60,731 nt of DNA from Streptomyces hygroscopicus (GCF_026168105.1 NZ_LBMW01000043.1:1-60731); one strand, 5' to 3'; shown: positions 35,131 through 44,497, numbered from the stretch's first letter. Numbers and translations: made by a program. Notes: generated from the letters alone by a model not told the origin.

Positions 35131-35655
35131 GCGTGACCACTGTGCCGACGGCCTGGCCGACGGCCTGGATCCTGGTCTTCTTCGCCGCCGGACTCGCCCC
35201 GGACCATGCGCGCGGCCGGATCGTGGGCCGCGTGATGAGCGGTCTGCTCACCGGCATCCTGCTCTCCCGCACCCTCAGCAGCCTGGTCCGACCTCGCAGG
35301 CTCGCGCGTCGTCTGCCTCGGCTCGGCCGTGCTGACGGCCCTTGCTCGCCGTGGCCCTGCGCGCCGCGCTGCCACGGCACGCGCCCACCACGACCGTCCC
35401 CTACGGACAGGTCCTGCGTTCCACTCTCGCCATGATGCGCACGCACCCCGCCCTGCTGCGCCGCGGCCTCTACCAGGCCGCGATGTTCGGCGCCTTCAGT
35501 GCCTTCTGGACCACCATCTCCCATGTCCTCACCGGCCCCGGCTTCCACCACTCCCCGTCGGTGTCCTCGGCGCGGCCCTGCCGGTCCTGGCGCTCCTCCA
35601 CTGGCTCGCCGAACGCCGGTCCGCCGACCACCGACCGGCTCGTGACTCGAGGTGA
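35131..35655 (+). pseudogene. Frameshifted remnant of an MFS transporter
   Basis: One frame encodes FAAGLAPDHARGRIVGRVMS GLLTGILLSRTLSSLV. A frame change near 35340 gives LAVALRAALPRHAPTTTVPY and RGLYQAAMFGAFSAFWTTIS, all typical of the middle of a drug-type MFS permease. The first four helices and the end are missing and a further shift occurs near 35560. It is not functional. Confidence 0.75.
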
Positions 35656-35765
35656 CAGGTGTGGTGACCTACCGAGCGCAGTGGACATGACGCTCAGTCA
35701 CATTTGGGTGCTGAGACGCCTGTTGAAGCCTGATGTGCCCGGACGCGCGACCGGCCGAACGACGC

Positions 35766-35796
35766 GGGCCCCCAGGTGACAGTCACCTGGGGGCCC
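35766..35796. terminator. Perfect 15-bp stem hairpin after the solute-binding gene
   Basis: GGGCCCCCAGGTGAC, one base, then its exact complement. It lies 17 bp beyond the stop of the ABC solute-binding protein (35813) and is the likely end of the ABC importer operon. The sequence is symmetric, so it would work on either strand. Confidence 0.85.
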
Positions 35797-35812
35797 TGCG
35801 GGCGCCGGGGAC

Positions 35813-36901
35813 TCAGCCGTTCGAGCCCGCCGGGGTCGTCGTGGTCGTGAAGCCCTCCGTCTTGTTGGCCTTGACGGCGAAGTCATTGGTGAACGTCGTG
35901 CCGAGGTTCACCGAGGAGGTCGCGTGGCCGACCAGTTCCTCGGTGGCCAGAACGTTCTTCGGGCCGCCGGCCGGCATGATGCCGTCCGGGAGGAACTGCC
36001 CCTTGTCCTGGGTGAGGGCCGCGATGTAGTCGGCCTTGGTCACCAGCTGGTTCTGCACGAACGACTGCGGCAGCTTGTCGGCGATGTCGGCCGCGCTGTG
36101 CGTGTTGATCCAGTGCATGGTGGCGACGAGCGCGTTGACGACTCTCTGCACCGCGTCCTTGTGCGAGTTCACCCAGTCGGTACGGGCGATGACGCCCGCG
36201 GCCGGCCAGGCACCGCCCGTCGCGGCCTGGGCGCCCTTGACGGTGGCCACGTCGACCGCGGAGTAGCCGACGCCCTTCTTCTCCATTGCGGTGACCGTCG
36301 GCTGCGTGGTCATGACGCAGGCGGCCTTGCCGTTCTGCAGTGCGGCGACGGCGGTGGCGCCCGCGCCGACCCCGATCCGGGTGAACTGGCTGGTCCTGAC
36401 GTTCTTCTTGGCAGCCAGGAACTGGGTGAGCGTGTCGGTGCCCGAGCCCAGGTCGGTGACGCCGAGCGTCTTGCCCTTGAAGTCCGCTGCCGAGTGCACG
36501 CCGCTCTTGGTGGCGCACATCTCCCGCTCACCCGGGGCCCCGGACAGCTGGACGACGTCCTCGACCGCCTTGCCCTTCGTCTGGAAGTCGATCGTGTGGT
36601 TGTACCAGGCGCCGGCCATGTCCACCTGTCCCGAGGCCATGGCGTCCTCGGCGCCGGTGCCGCCGTCCGTCTCGGTGCTCAGCACGACGTCGACGCCGTA
36701 CTTCTTGTAGAAGCCGAGGTTCTGGGCGAGCTGGTACGGCAGGTAGATCTGCTTGTCGATGCCGCCGACCATGAGCTTGACGGTCGGGGTGCCGCCGGAG
36801 CCGCTCGAGCCGGAGGAGCTGCCGGAGTTGCTGGAACACGCGGAGGCTGCGCCGAGGGTGAGAACGGTGACGAGCGACGCGGTGAGGGCTTTCCTGAGCA
36901 T
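35813..36901 (-). CDS. ABC solute-binding lipoprotein, SsuA/TauA/NMT1 type
   Basis: A 362-residue periplasmic-binding-type lipoprotein. The signal peptide RKALTASLVTVLTLGAASAC ends at a lipobox Cys, followed by a Ser/Gly-rich spacer and the binding fold (KLMVGGIDKQIYLPYQLAQN, LGFYKKYGVDVVLSTETDGG, GKTLGVTDLGSGTDTLTQFL). Relatives bind sulfonates, taurine, nitrate or thiamine precursors. ATG at 36901 is chosen because the signal peptide starts there; an in-frame ATG at 36913 overlaps the ribosome binding site. It is the last gene of an ATPase-permease-binding protein operon. The nearby sulfur genes favour a sulfonate, but this is unproven. Confidence 0.88.
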   Translation of the reverse strand: MLRKALTASLVTVLTLGAASACSSNSGSSSGSSGSGGTPTVKLMVGGIDKQIYLPYQLAQNLGFYKKYGVDVVLSTETDGGTGAEDAMASGQVDMAGAWYNHTIDFQTKGKAVEDVVQLSGAPGEREMCATKSGVHSAADFKGKTLGVTDLGSGTDTLTQFLAAKKNVRTSQFTRIGVGAGATAVAALQNGKAACVMTTQPTVTAMEKKGVGYSAVDVATVKGAQAATGGAWPAAGVIARTDWVNSHKDAVQRVVNALVATMHWINTHSAADIADKLPQSFVQNQLVTKADYIAALTQDKGQFLPDGIMPAGGPKNVLATEELVGHATSSVNLGTTFTNDFAVKANKTEGFTTTTTPAGSNG

Positions 36902-36977
36902 GGCGTGGCACATTCCTTTCGGTATTTCGGGGGACGCGAAACGCGGCGAGGAGGTGAGGGTCGGGGAGTGGTGGGGG

Positions 36978-37856
36978 TCAGAGGAGGTTCGCCTCGGAGG
37001 GGGACGGCGGACGCCAGGAGAGCAGCCGGTGCTCGAGCTTGCCGATCAGCCACTCCGCGCCGAGCACGATGACCGCGATGACGAACATCGTCGCGAACAC
37101 GCCGTTGGGGTCGAAGTTGTTCTGCGCGGTCTTGATGACGAGGCCCAGTCCGCTCTGCGCGCCGAGCACCTCGCCGACCAGCGCGCCGACGATGGCGAAG
37201 CCGAAGGCGCTGTGCAGGCTGGCGATGATCCACGTCAGCGCGGAGGGCACGATGACGTGCCGGATGATCTGCAGCTGGGAGGCGCCGAGCACCTTGGCGT
37301 TGGCGAGGATGTTGCGGTCGACCTCGCGGACGCCCTGGAAGGCGTTGAAGAAGACGATGAAGAACACCAGCACCGCGGCCAGGAGGATCTTCGGGGTCAC
37401 GCCGATGCCGAAGGCGACGATGAAGATCGAGCCGAGGACGATGCGCGGGATCGCGTTCACCATCTTGATGTAGGGACCCAGCACATCGGAGAGGAAGCGG
37501 CTCTGCCCCAGCGCGACACCGAAGACGACTCCCGTGACGGCGCCGGCGGCGAAGCCGACGAGGGCCTCCTGGATGGTGGTCCAGATGTTCTGGTAGAAGG
37601 AGCCGAACTCGGTGCCGTGCTGGAAGAGGTCGATCAGACGCTTCCAGATTCCCGACGGCTGTCCGAAGAAGAACGGGTCGACGATCCCCCAGGTGGTGAA
37701 GGCTTGCCAGCCGCCGAGGACGACGGCCGCCAGGCCGAGGCGACCCGCCCACACCAGCGCGATGCGCCGCCGGGCGGCGCGTTTGGCGGCGGCCGCGGCC
37801 GAGGCCTGCCCGTTGCCGGTGACCGGAGCGGCGGAAGGGGTGGACGTCGTGCTCAT
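36978..37856 (-). CDS. ABC permease, SsuC/TauC type
   Basis: A 292-residue inner-membrane permease with about six helices. The binding-protein-dependent-transport signature lies in VLGASQLQIIRHVIVPSALT (EAA-like loop that docks the ATPase), preceded by IPRIVLGSIFIVAFGIGVTP and followed by GFAIVGALVGEVLGAQSGLG. ATG at 37856 sits behind GGAGG and overlaps the ATPase stop by 4 bp, so the two are coupled. It should form the membrane channel for the lipoprotein encoded next. Confidence 0.9.
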   Translation of the reverse strand: MSTTSTPSAAPVTGNGQASAAAAAKRAARRRIALVWAGRLGLAAVVLGGWQAFTTWGIVDPFFFGQPSGIWKRLIDLFQHGTEFGSFYQNIWTTIQEALVGFAAGAVTGVVFGVALGQSRFLSDVLGPYIKMVNAIPRIVLGSIFIVAFGIGVTPKILLAAVLVFFIVFFNAFQGVREVDRNILANAKVLGASQLQIIRHVIVPSALTWIIASLHSAFGFAIVGALVGEVLGAQSGLGLVIKTAQNNFDPNGVFATMFVIAVIVLGAEWLIGKLEHRLLSWRPPSPSEANLL

Positions 37857-38713
37857 GCCGTGCCTCCTGCGGTGCGTGCGTAGGCGCGCTCCACCTCTTC
37901 GCGCAGCGTTTCCCAGATCTGGTGCTGGAGTTCGATGAAGCGGGGCTGGAAGCGGATCTCCTGGACCGAACCGCGTGGGCGCGGCAGATCGATGTCGAAG
38001 ACCGCCTTGACCGACCCGGGGCTGGACGTCATGACGACGACCCGGTCGGCGAGCGCCACGGCCTCGTCGAGGTCGTGGGTGATGAAGATGACCGACGGTC
38101 GGATCTGCTCCCACAGCCCGAGCAGTTCGGTCGACATGATGGCCTTGGTCTGGACGTCCAGGGCTCCGAACGGCTCGTCCATGATCAGAATCTTGGGTTC
38201 GTTGATCAGCGCCGCGGCCATCGCCACGCGCTTGCGCATGCCGCCGGAAAGCTGGTGGGGGTAGCGGTCCTCGAACCCGGTCAGGCCGACCCGGCGCAGC
38301 CAGTCGCGCGCCGACGCCTGTGCTTGCTGCTTGGGCACTCCGCGGAAGATCGGGCCCATCAGCACGTTGCCCAGGACGGTCTTCCAGGGCAGCAGCGCGT
38401 CGGCCTGGAACATGAAGCTGACGCCGTCGGTGATGCCGTCGACTTCACGACCGCCGACCTTGACCGATCCCTCGCTCGGCCGGTCGAGCCCCGACACCAT
38501 GCCAAGCGTCGTCGACTTGCCGCATCCGGTGGGGCCGACAACCGCGCAGAACTGGCCCGGCTCCACGGTGAAGGAAACGCCCTGCAGGGCCGTGAACACC
38601 TCGCCTGCAGGAGTCAGGAATCGCTTGGTGAGCCCTGATATCTCGATTCGTGCGTTATCCCGATGTATTTCGCCGGCGATCGGGCTCGTTGCGACGTCAT
38701 TTCGCGAAGCCAT
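37853..38713 (-). CDS. ABC importer ATPase, SsuB/TauB type
   Basis: A 286-residue nucleotide-binding protein. Walker A is VVGPTGCGKST. The Q-loop is MFQADALLPW, which is the typical sulfonate/nitrate-class form. The signature is LSGGMRKRVAMAAALI, Walker B KILIMDEPFGALD, and the His switch FITHDLDEA. It powers uptake through the permease encoded 4 bp downstream. It is the first gene of the operon and is divergent from the CitA-type kinase across a 406-bp gap. Confidence 0.92.
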   Translation of the reverse strand: MASRNDVATSPIAGEIHRDNARIEISGLTKRFLTPAGEVFTALQGVSFTVEPGQFCAVVGPTGCGKSTTLGMVSGLDRPSEGSVKVGGREVDGITDGVSFMFQADALLPWKTVLGNVLMGPIFRGVPKQQAQASARDWLRRVGLTGFEDRYPHQLSGGMRKRVAMAAALINEPKILIMDEPFGALDVQTKAIMSTELLGLWEQIRPSVIFITHDLDEAVALADRVVVMTSSPGSVKAVFDIDLPRPRGSVQEIRFQPRFIELQHQIWETLREEVERAYARTAGGTA

Positions 38714-39119
38714 CTGGTGCCGTCTCCTTCCTGGCCTCGGGGGTCGAGGAAGTCAGACGCTAGACGCCGCCCTGTATCACGTCGCCATTTCCAACGTATC
38801 TCGCGCTAGTTGCGTTAACCGGAGTTCTGCTCATTTAGATCGGCCGACGGGAAACCCGTCGGATTTCGGCTGCCGAACGTGCCCGCACGAACCACCTGTG
38901 ACCGGTATGGGCGAGCGACGGGTCCTCGCGGCAGGGGCTTCCGCACTCTGCGCAGGTTTTGCGGGTTTGCGGGTTTTCCACGTTGATTTGGTTCTGCGCG
39001 TTCTGCTCAGCCAGCCGGGGGGTGGGCAGAATCTCAGCCATCAGGCACAATCACGCCACCACGGGTACGGCGCAGGGGCCGGCCCGGCACCACGTACGAA
39101 CAGGGGCGAAGAGGCACCT
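38714..39119. other. Divergent intergenic region between ABC importer and sensor kinase
   Basis: No secure gene. A hairpin CCGACGGG-AAA-CCCGTCGG lies at 38844-38862. The stretch around 38770-38840 is less GC-rich than its surroundings and probably holds the two divergent promoters. A 71-codon minus-strand frame at 38835-39050 contains a Cys-x2-Cys-x3-Cys pattern, but I cannot support it as a gene. Confidence 0.45.
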
Positions 39120-40784
39120 GTGATAGCCATCCGTATCGGGACCGGCCGCGGCGGGAAGGGGAGGCTCTCCGCGCGGATCCTGATCAACCAGCTGGTCATC
39201 CTCGCCCTCACCGGCGCGATCGGCTTCGGGCTGTTCGCCCTGGCGCAGCGCGGGGAGCTCGACCGGGCGTACGAGCAGCGGGCACTGGACATCGCGCAGA
39301 CCACGGCCGCCGATCCGCAGATCCGGCAGGCCATGGAGTACGGCACCGACGGCAACGTGGTGCAGACCGTCGCAGAGCGGATCAGGAGGGCGTCGGGGGC
39401 GTCGTACGTGGTCGTCCTCGACCTGCAAGGCATCCGTCACTCGCACCCCATGCCGGCTCTGGTCGGCGAGCCGACGGGCGACCGGATCGCCGTACGGGAC
39501 GGCCGCCCGCACGTCGGCGCCGACCAGGGCGCCACCGGGCGGTCCGCCAACGGCAAGGCCCCGCTGTACGGGCCGACGGGCAGACTTGTCGGCGAGGTGT
39601 CGGCGGGCATCCCCGAGCGCAATGTGCTCGGCGAGCTCTGGCGTGAACTGCCCACCTTCGGCCTGTACGCCGCGATCGCCACCGCACTGGGTGCCGCGGC
39701 CGCGTATCTGCTGGCCCGGCGGCTGAAGCGGACGACGTTCGGGCTCGAGCTGGAGGAGATCGCCGGACTGCTGCAGGACCGCGAGGCGATGCTGCACGGC
39801 ATCCGGGAGGGCGTGGTCGCCTTCGATCCGCACGGCAGGATCACCGTGGTGAACGACGAGGCCCGGCGGCTGCTCGGCCTCGGCACGGCACTCGGCAGCA
39901 CGCTCGAGGAGGCTCTGCCCGACGGCCGGCTGCGCCGCGCGCTCGACGGCACCCTGACCGGCACCGACGTCAGCGTCCTGACCGACGAGCACTGCCTGGT
40001 CGTCAACCGGATGCCGGTGACCCTGCGCGGCCGCGAGCTCGGCGCGGTGGTCACCGTGCGCGACCGCACCGAGCTGATCGGGCTCTTGCGCGAGCTGGAC
40101 TCCGTCCGGGGGCTGACCGATGCGCTGCGGGCCCAGCAGCACGAGTTCACCAACCGGATGCACACGCTGGCCGGGCTGCTTGACATCGGCGAGTACGACG
40201 ACGCGTACGAGTTCGCCGTCGGGTCGGCCGGCGCCGGGCAGGCGCTGACCGAGTCCGTGCGCAAGCGGATCGGGAACTCGCTGATGGTCGGGCTGATCGT
40301 GGCGAAGACCACGGTCGCCGCCGAACGCGGGGTGCGGATCGCGCTCGATGACGGCTCCGCGCTCGGCCAGGACCCGCCGCATCTGCGGCGGCTGCTGACC
40401 ATCGTCGGCAATCTGCTGGACAACGCGGTCGACGCGGCGGGCGACGGACCGCCCCCCGCGGGCGGCCGCGAGGTGCGGCTCACCCTCGTCGAGGACCCCG
40501 GCCAGGTGATGGTGCGAGTCGCGGACACCGGTCCCGGGATCCCGTCCGGCGCAGCCGAGTCGATCTTCGAGGACGGCTGGTCGACCAGGCCCGAGCGGGA
40601 GACCGCCCGGCGCGGACTGGGGCTCGCCCTGGTGCACCGGCTGGTGCAGCGGCACGGTGGCACGGTCACTGTCAGCGAAGGGCCCGGCGCGGTTTTCACG
40701 GTCGTACTGCCGCTGCCGGACACGGCACCCGCGCCGCAGGGCGCACTGTTCACGACGGCGTTGCCGGTGGGAGGTGACCGCTGA
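39120..40784 (+). CDS. CitA/DcuS-type sensor histidine kinase
   Basis: A 554-residue membrane sensor. An N-terminal helix (ILINQLVILALTGAIGFGLF), an extracytoplasmic PAS-like sensor of about 130 residues (including YVVVLDLQGIRHSHPMPALV) and a second helix (LPTFGLYAAIATALGAAAAY) lead to a cytoplasmic PAS domain (MLHGIREGVVAFDPHGRITV). The phospho-acceptor His is in QQHEFTNRMHTLAGLLDIGE and the ATPase domain shows IVGNLLDNAVDAAG and ADTGPGIPSG. Relatives sense citrate or C4-dicarboxylates. GTG at 39120 has GAAGAGG upstream. It overlaps the response regulator gene by one base. The usual tricarboxylate transporter gene is absent. Confidence 0.92.
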   Translation: MIAIRIGTGRGGKGRLSARILINQLVILALTGAIGFGLFALAQRGELDRAYEQRALDIAQTTAADPQIRQAMEYGTDGNVVQTVAERIRRASGASYVVVLDLQGIRHSHPMPALVGEPTGDRIAVRDGRPHVGADQGATGRSANGKAPLYGPTGRLVGEVSAGIPERNVLGELWRELPTFGLYAAIATALGAAAAYLLARRLKRTTFGLELEEIAGLLQDREAMLHGIREGVVAFDPHGRITVVNDEARRLLGLGTALGSTLEEALPDGRLRRALDGTLTGTDVSVLTDEHCLVVNRMPVTLRGRELGAVVTVRDRTELIGLLRELDSVRGLTDALRAQQHEFTNRMHTLAGLLDIGEYDDAYEFAVGSAGAGQALTESVRKRIGNSLMVGLIVAKTTVAAERGVRIALDDGSALGQDPPHLRRLLTIVGNLLDNAVDAAGDGPPPAGGREVRLTLVEDPGQVMVRVADTGPGIPSGAAESIFEDGWSTRPERETARRGLGLALVHRLVQRHGGTVTVSEGPGAVFTVVLPLPDTAPAPQGALFTTALPVGGDR

Positions 40785-41473
40785 TGATCCGCACCCTGGT
40801 CGTGGACGACGACTTCCGGGTGAGCCACATCCACAGCGAGTACGTGAGCCGGGTCGAGGGCTTCGAGGTGGTCGGCAAGGCCGCGAGCGTGACCGAGGCC
40901 CTGGACGCGGTGGACAGCCTGCACCCGGAGCTGCTGCTGCTCGACGTCTTCCTGCCGGACGGCAGCGGACTCGACGTGCTGCGCCGGCTCACCGGGGACG
41001 CGGGCGGCGCCCGGCCCGACGCCCTCATGATCACCGCGGACCGGGACATCGAGTCGGTCCGCACCGCCATGAAACTCGGCGCCGTGGGGTACCTGGTCAA
41101 GCCGTTCGGCTCATCCGACCTCGCAGAGCGGCTCACCGCCTACCGCGAGCTGCAGCACCGGGTGCGCGCTCTGGGCCCGGCCGCCGAGACCGACCAGGCC
41201 GACGTGGATGCCCTGTTCAGCGCCACCCGGCCGCCGGCCGTCCCCCGGGTACCGGCCAAGGGCCACTCCGCGCCCACCCTGACACTGGTCCATCAGGCCT
41301 TGCGCGGCGCCCGCGGCGCCGTGTCGGCGGCCGAGGCGGCCGAACTCACCGGGGTATCCCGCGCCACGGCCCAGCGCTACCTGTCGTACCTGGTCAAAGA
41401 GGGCATGGTGCGGCTGGAACTCCGTTACGGGGCCACAGGTCGTCCGGAACACCGCTATCGCATCGTCACCTGA
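40784..41473 (+). CDS. CitB/DcuR-type response regulator
   Basis: A 229-residue two-domain regulator. The receiver domain has acidic residues at LVVDDDFRV, the phospho-acceptor Asp54 in LLLLDVFLPDGSG, and Lys in GYLVKPFGSSD. The C-terminal domain is the HTH of this family (VSAAEAAELTGVSRATAQRY LSYLVKEGMVRLELRY), not LuxR-type. It pairs with the kinase directly upstream. The divergent ABC importer is a candidate target, since no carboxylate transporter is present. Confidence 0.92.
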   Translation: MIRTLVVDDDFRVSHIHSEYVSRVEGFEVVGKAASVTEALDAVDSLHPELLLLDVFLPDGSGLDVLRRLTGDAGGARPDALMITADRDIESVRTAMKLGAVGYLVKPFGSSDLAERLTAYRELQHRVRALGPAAETDQADVDALFSATRPPAVPRVPAKGHSAPTLTLVHQALRGARGAVSAAEAAELTGVSRATAQRYLSYLVKEGMVRLELRYGATGRPEHRYRIVT

Positions 41474-41577
41474 TCTGCACGGTGCCCGAACCGGCTCGCG
41501 GCCCGGATGTCGTGTGACTTGCGTCTGACCTGGAGTGACACGCCCACAGTGCGAGGCGTTGACCGTACGATCAGGCA

Positions 41578-42114
41578 ATGCATGACACGACCGAAACCAC
41601 GCCCGGCTGGCTGAGTTCCGACGAGCTCGAGTCCGCACGCGCCAGCATGCCGATCCTGTACGTGGAAGCCGTGCCCGTGCGCGTCGACGACAGCGGTGAA
41701 GTCACCAGCATCGGACTGCTGCTGAGGATCGGGCCCGACGGGACCGTCAGCCGCACCCTCGTCTCGGGGCGGGTCCTGCACCACGAACGGGTGCGTGACG
41801 CCCTGCTGCGCCATCTGGAGAAGGACCTCGGACCGGTGGCGCTCCCCCGCGTCCCGCCCTCGCTGCAGCCCTTCACCGTCGCGGAGTACTTCCCGACGCT
41901 GGGGATCACCCCCTTCCACGATCCGCGCCAGCACGCGGTGGCCCTCGCCTACATCGTTCCCGTGTCCGGCGATTGCCGCCCCCGTCAGGACGCGCTCGAC
42001 CTGGAGTGGTTCAGCCCGCAGGAGGCATCCTCGGCCGTGGTGCAGAACGAGATGCCGGGCGGCCAGGCCGTGCTGCTCAAGCAGGCCTTGGCCCACGTCG
42101 GCTGTCTGTCCTGA
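41578..42114 (+). CDS. NUDIX-like family protein (DUF4916 type)
   Basis: A 178-residue protein that begins TPGWLSSDELESARASMPIL YVEAVPVRVDD and continues GLLLRIGPDGTVSRTLVSGR, matching a NUDIX-fold family annotated as DUF4916. The canonical NUDIX box (GX5EX7REUXEEXGU) is not intact: around RVLHHERVRDALLRHLEKDL the expected REUXEE glutamates are largely absent, so pyrophosphatase activity is doubtful. It follows the response regulator by 104 bp on the same strand. Confidence 0.75.
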   Translation: MHDTTETTPGWLSSDELESARASMPILYVEAVPVRVDDSGEVTSIGLLLRIGPDGTVSRTLVSGRVLHHERVRDALLRHLEKDLGPVALPRVPPSLQPFTVAEYFPTLGITPFHDPRQHAVALAYIVPVSGDCRPRQDALDLEWFSPQEASSAVVQNEMPGGQAVLLKQALAHVGCLS

Positions 42115-42320
42115 ACGACACGCCGAACGGAGTCACCGGCTTCGACGCGGCTCGCGTCAACGACGGCGGTCGAGACTCGTGAGGTCGACGGCGTCGGCCA
42201 TCGCCCGCACGCCCTTTTCATGGGGGCAGATGGTCGCCGCCGTCGAAGAGCTCCCCGCCGTTGAGCCGAGGGGCTGGGATCCGTACTGCGTCAAAGGGCC
42301 GTTTGTGACAGGTGTCGCGG

Positions 42321-42850
42321 TCAGCGCACGAGGGGGAGGAAGGTCGTGTCGACGATTTCTTCGAGGACGCGGTCGGGCACGGGGGCGAAGGTCGTGAGGA
42401 TTTCGTGGCGCAGCAGGTCGAAAAGGAGGGACTGATGCGTTCGCTGAGGTGTTCCGGTTTGATCTCGCCGCGGCCGACGGCGCGGTCGAAGAGCACGTCG
42501 GCGGTTTTCTCGCGTCCTGTGGCGAGGAGGTCGCCGGGGCTGGTGCCTGTCTCCTGGTAGTAGCCGGCCAGGTGCACGCTCATGACGGTGACGAGCTGGA
42601 CGCGGGTGGCGTTGATCGTCCGCATGATGGTGAGGACGTCCTCGCGCAGGCTCCCGGTGTCGGGAATGTCGACTCGGGACTGCTCCAGGACGTGGGCGAT
42701 GGCCGCCCGGACGAGCTCGTCGCGGTCGGACCAGCGGCGGTAGGGCACGGGAGGGCTGGTGCCGGCGCGCTGGACGACGGCGTCCATGGTGAACCTGGCG
42801 TAGCCGTTGGCCGTGACGACCGTTCCGCACCTGGCAGCCGGCACACCGGC
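42321..42850 (-). pseudogene. Frameshifted TetR-family regulator
   Basis: One frame encodes a TetR-like HTH region (GYARFTMDAVVQRAGTSPPV PYRRWSDRDELVRAAIAHVL) and the following helices to GEIKPEHLSERI. The continuation SLLFDLLRHEILTTFAPVPD RVLEEIVDTTFLPLVR lies in another frame, so a shift occurred near 42430-42440. The N-terminus is also degraded. With the frames joined, the protein would have a normal TetR length. It is probably inactive unless this is a sequencing error. Confidence 0.7.
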
Positions 42851-42880
42851 AGGCTCTGAGCGCCTCCACGAGGAAGTTCT

Positions 42881-43218
42881 GACTCGCTGCCGGCTGACCG
42901 GCGTACTCAGGGGCACCAGGCCGATCCACCGCCGGCGAAACGCCGCCGGACCGGCCCGGATGCTGATAACCGCTGTACCGATGTTGGTCAACTCGCGGGG
43001 TGATGGAGACCTTTGAATCTCCTCACCCTGTGCTGAGGATGGCCCCGGAGTTGCTCGCCTTGATTCCTCAGGCGTGCAAGTGCTGATCTGCGGGTGGATG
43101 CCGAACTTGAGGGCTGGCTCTTGGTCGGGTGGCTGGATGGGTACGAGGGCTGGGACGGGGCGGTCTGGAGTGGGTGGGGCCTCTCCCCTGGCCGGGAATA
43201 GGTGGTGTGGGAGCGGGC
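42881..43218. other. Gene-free stretch after the TetR remnant
   Basis: No supported gene, hairpin or operator. Short frames on both strands are without domain or ribosome binding site. Confidence 0.4.
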
Positions 43219-43578
43219 TCAGGGTTCGATGGCGAGGTGTTCGATGAGGTCGTCGCGCAGCGTGAACCGATAGCGGAGATCGATGGTGCCGCCGGGGAAG
43301 CTGCCTTCGAGGTGGTGTGTGGCGATGTAGTGGGCCGTGTCGGTCTGCTGGGCGTTCGCGAGGTGGATGGTGTAGGTGAATTCGGTGGCGGATCGGTCCA
43401 GCCACCGTTCGATCGCGGCGCTGCCCTGGTAGGTGTTGCCGTCGTCGATCACTGTGGCGTCGTCGGTGAACGTCGTGACCGCGGTGGCGGTGTCGTGGGC
43501 GCGGTGCGCTGTGAGGTAGCGGGTGATCACCTCGGGCAGGTCGTCCGGGGTGATGGTCCGGGGCTGGTTGTCGTGCAT
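43219..43578 (-). CDS. SnoaL/NTF2-like protein
   Basis: A 119-residue protein with the NTF2-like cone fold. The N-terminal helix is VITRYLTAHRAHDTATAVTT, followed by FTDDATVIDDGNTYQGSAAI ERWLDRSA and late strands TAHYIATHHLEGSFPGGTID LRYRFTLRDDLIEHLAIEP. Such proteins act as small isomerases, cyclases or binding proteins. It is 25 bp downstream of the SDR gene and likely co-transcribed with it under HxlR control. Confidence 0.82.
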   Translation of the reverse strand: MHDNQPRTITPDDLPEVITRYLTAHRAHDTATAVTTFTDDATVIDDGNTYQGSAAIERWLDRSATEFTYTIHLANAQQTDTAHYIATHHLEGSFPGGTIDLRYRFTLRDDLIEHLAIEP

Positions 43579-43603
43579 GACGCTCCTGATGGTGGTGGCG
43601 GGT

Positions 43604-44389
43604 TCAGACGGTGGGGGTGGTGCCGCCGTCGATGACGTGTTCGGCGCCGACGATGGCGGAGGCGCGGTCGGAGACGAGGAAGGCGACGAGCTCGGCGACC
43701 TCCTCGGGCCGGTTGGGACGGCCGAGCGGGATGCCTCCCAGGGAGTCCATGAGCCGGCCCAGCGCCGCTTCCTGGCTGATGCCGGCGTCGTCGGCGATCC
43801 GGGTGACGAGGTTGTCCGCGGCCGAGGTCTGGACGAAGCCGGGCGAGACGGTGTTGACGCGGACGCCGTGCGGGGCGACCTGGTTGGCCAGGCCCTTGCT
43901 GTAGGTGGTCAGGGCGGCCTTGGCGGCGGCGTAGGCCAGGGTGCCGTTCCACAGCGGCATGCGGCGCTGGATCGAGGTGACGTGCACGACCGCGCCCTTG
44001 CCCGTGGCGATCATCTGCGGGAGGAGTGCGCGGTCCAGGCGGACGGCGGCCAGCAAGTTCGTGTTCAGCTCCCTTGCCCAGTCGTCCTCGCCGAGCGCGG
44101 CGAATCCTCCTGCCGGTGCCTCGGAGCCGCCGAGGGTGTTGACCAGGATGTCGACGCCTCCCATGCGGGCGTCCACCTCGGAGGCGACGTGGGCGGCGCC
44201 CTGGGCGGTGGACAGGTCGGCGGTGATGAACGTCTTCTCCTCGACGTCGTCGGGGCGGCTGCGGGCGGTGACCAGCACGATCGCACCGGCCTGGGCCAGG
44301 CGTCGGGCGATCGCGGCTCCGGTGCCCTTGGTACCGCCGGTGACCAGAGCGCGTCGGCCTTCGAGGGATTCGCTGATGGAGGTGGTCAC
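43604..44389 (-). CDS. SDR-family oxidoreductase
   Basis: A 261-residue classical short-chain dehydrogenase. The cofactor motif is ALVTGGTKGTGAAIARRLAQ, NTLGGSEAP stands at the usual NNAG position, and the catalytic residues are Ser in VHVTSIQRR and Tyr-x3-Lys in LAYAAAKAALTTYSKGLANQ. VRVNTVSPGFVQTSAADNLV follows. The Arg-rich loop after the second strand (ARSRPDD) suggests NADP(H) preference. It is divergent from the HxlR regulator across a symmetric operator. The substrate is unknown. Confidence 0.92.
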   Translation of the reverse strand: MTTSISESLEGRRALVTGGTKGTGAAIARRLAQAGAIVLVTARSRPDDVEEKTFITADLSTAQGAAHVASEVDARMGGVDILVNTLGGSEAPAGGFAALGEDDWARELNTNLLAAVRLDRALLPQMIATGKGAVVHVTSIQRRMPLWNGTLAYAAAKAALTTYSKGLANQVAPHGVRVNTVSPGFVQTSAADNLVTRIADDAGISQEAALGRLMDSLGGIPLGRPNRPEEVAELVAFLVSDRASAIVGAEHVIDGGTTPTV

Positions 44390-44439
44390 ATTGTGCTCCG
44401 TTCCCGGGTGCGGGTATACGAGGCGCCGCTCCCGTCTCC

Positions 44440-44478
44440 ACTGCTAAAATAGAAGCTACTAACTTCGACTTTAGCAGT
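44440..44478. promoter_or_regulatory. 39-bp symmetric operator between SDR and HxlR genes
   Basis: Perfect 9-bp arms ACTGCTAAA (44440-44448) and TTTAGCAGT (44470-44478) enclose a second dyad GAAG (44452-44455) and CTTC (44463-44466) with the same centre. The A+T-rich, doubly symmetric layout fits binding of an HxlR dimer and could control both genes. Confidence 0.7.
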
Positions 44479-44497
44479 AACTGAGGGGATGGTCGCC

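Noticed and set aside
38835..39050. 71-codon minus-strand frame with a Cys cluster
   Set aside because: It has no ribosome binding site and no recognisable family, and it occupies a divergent promoter region.
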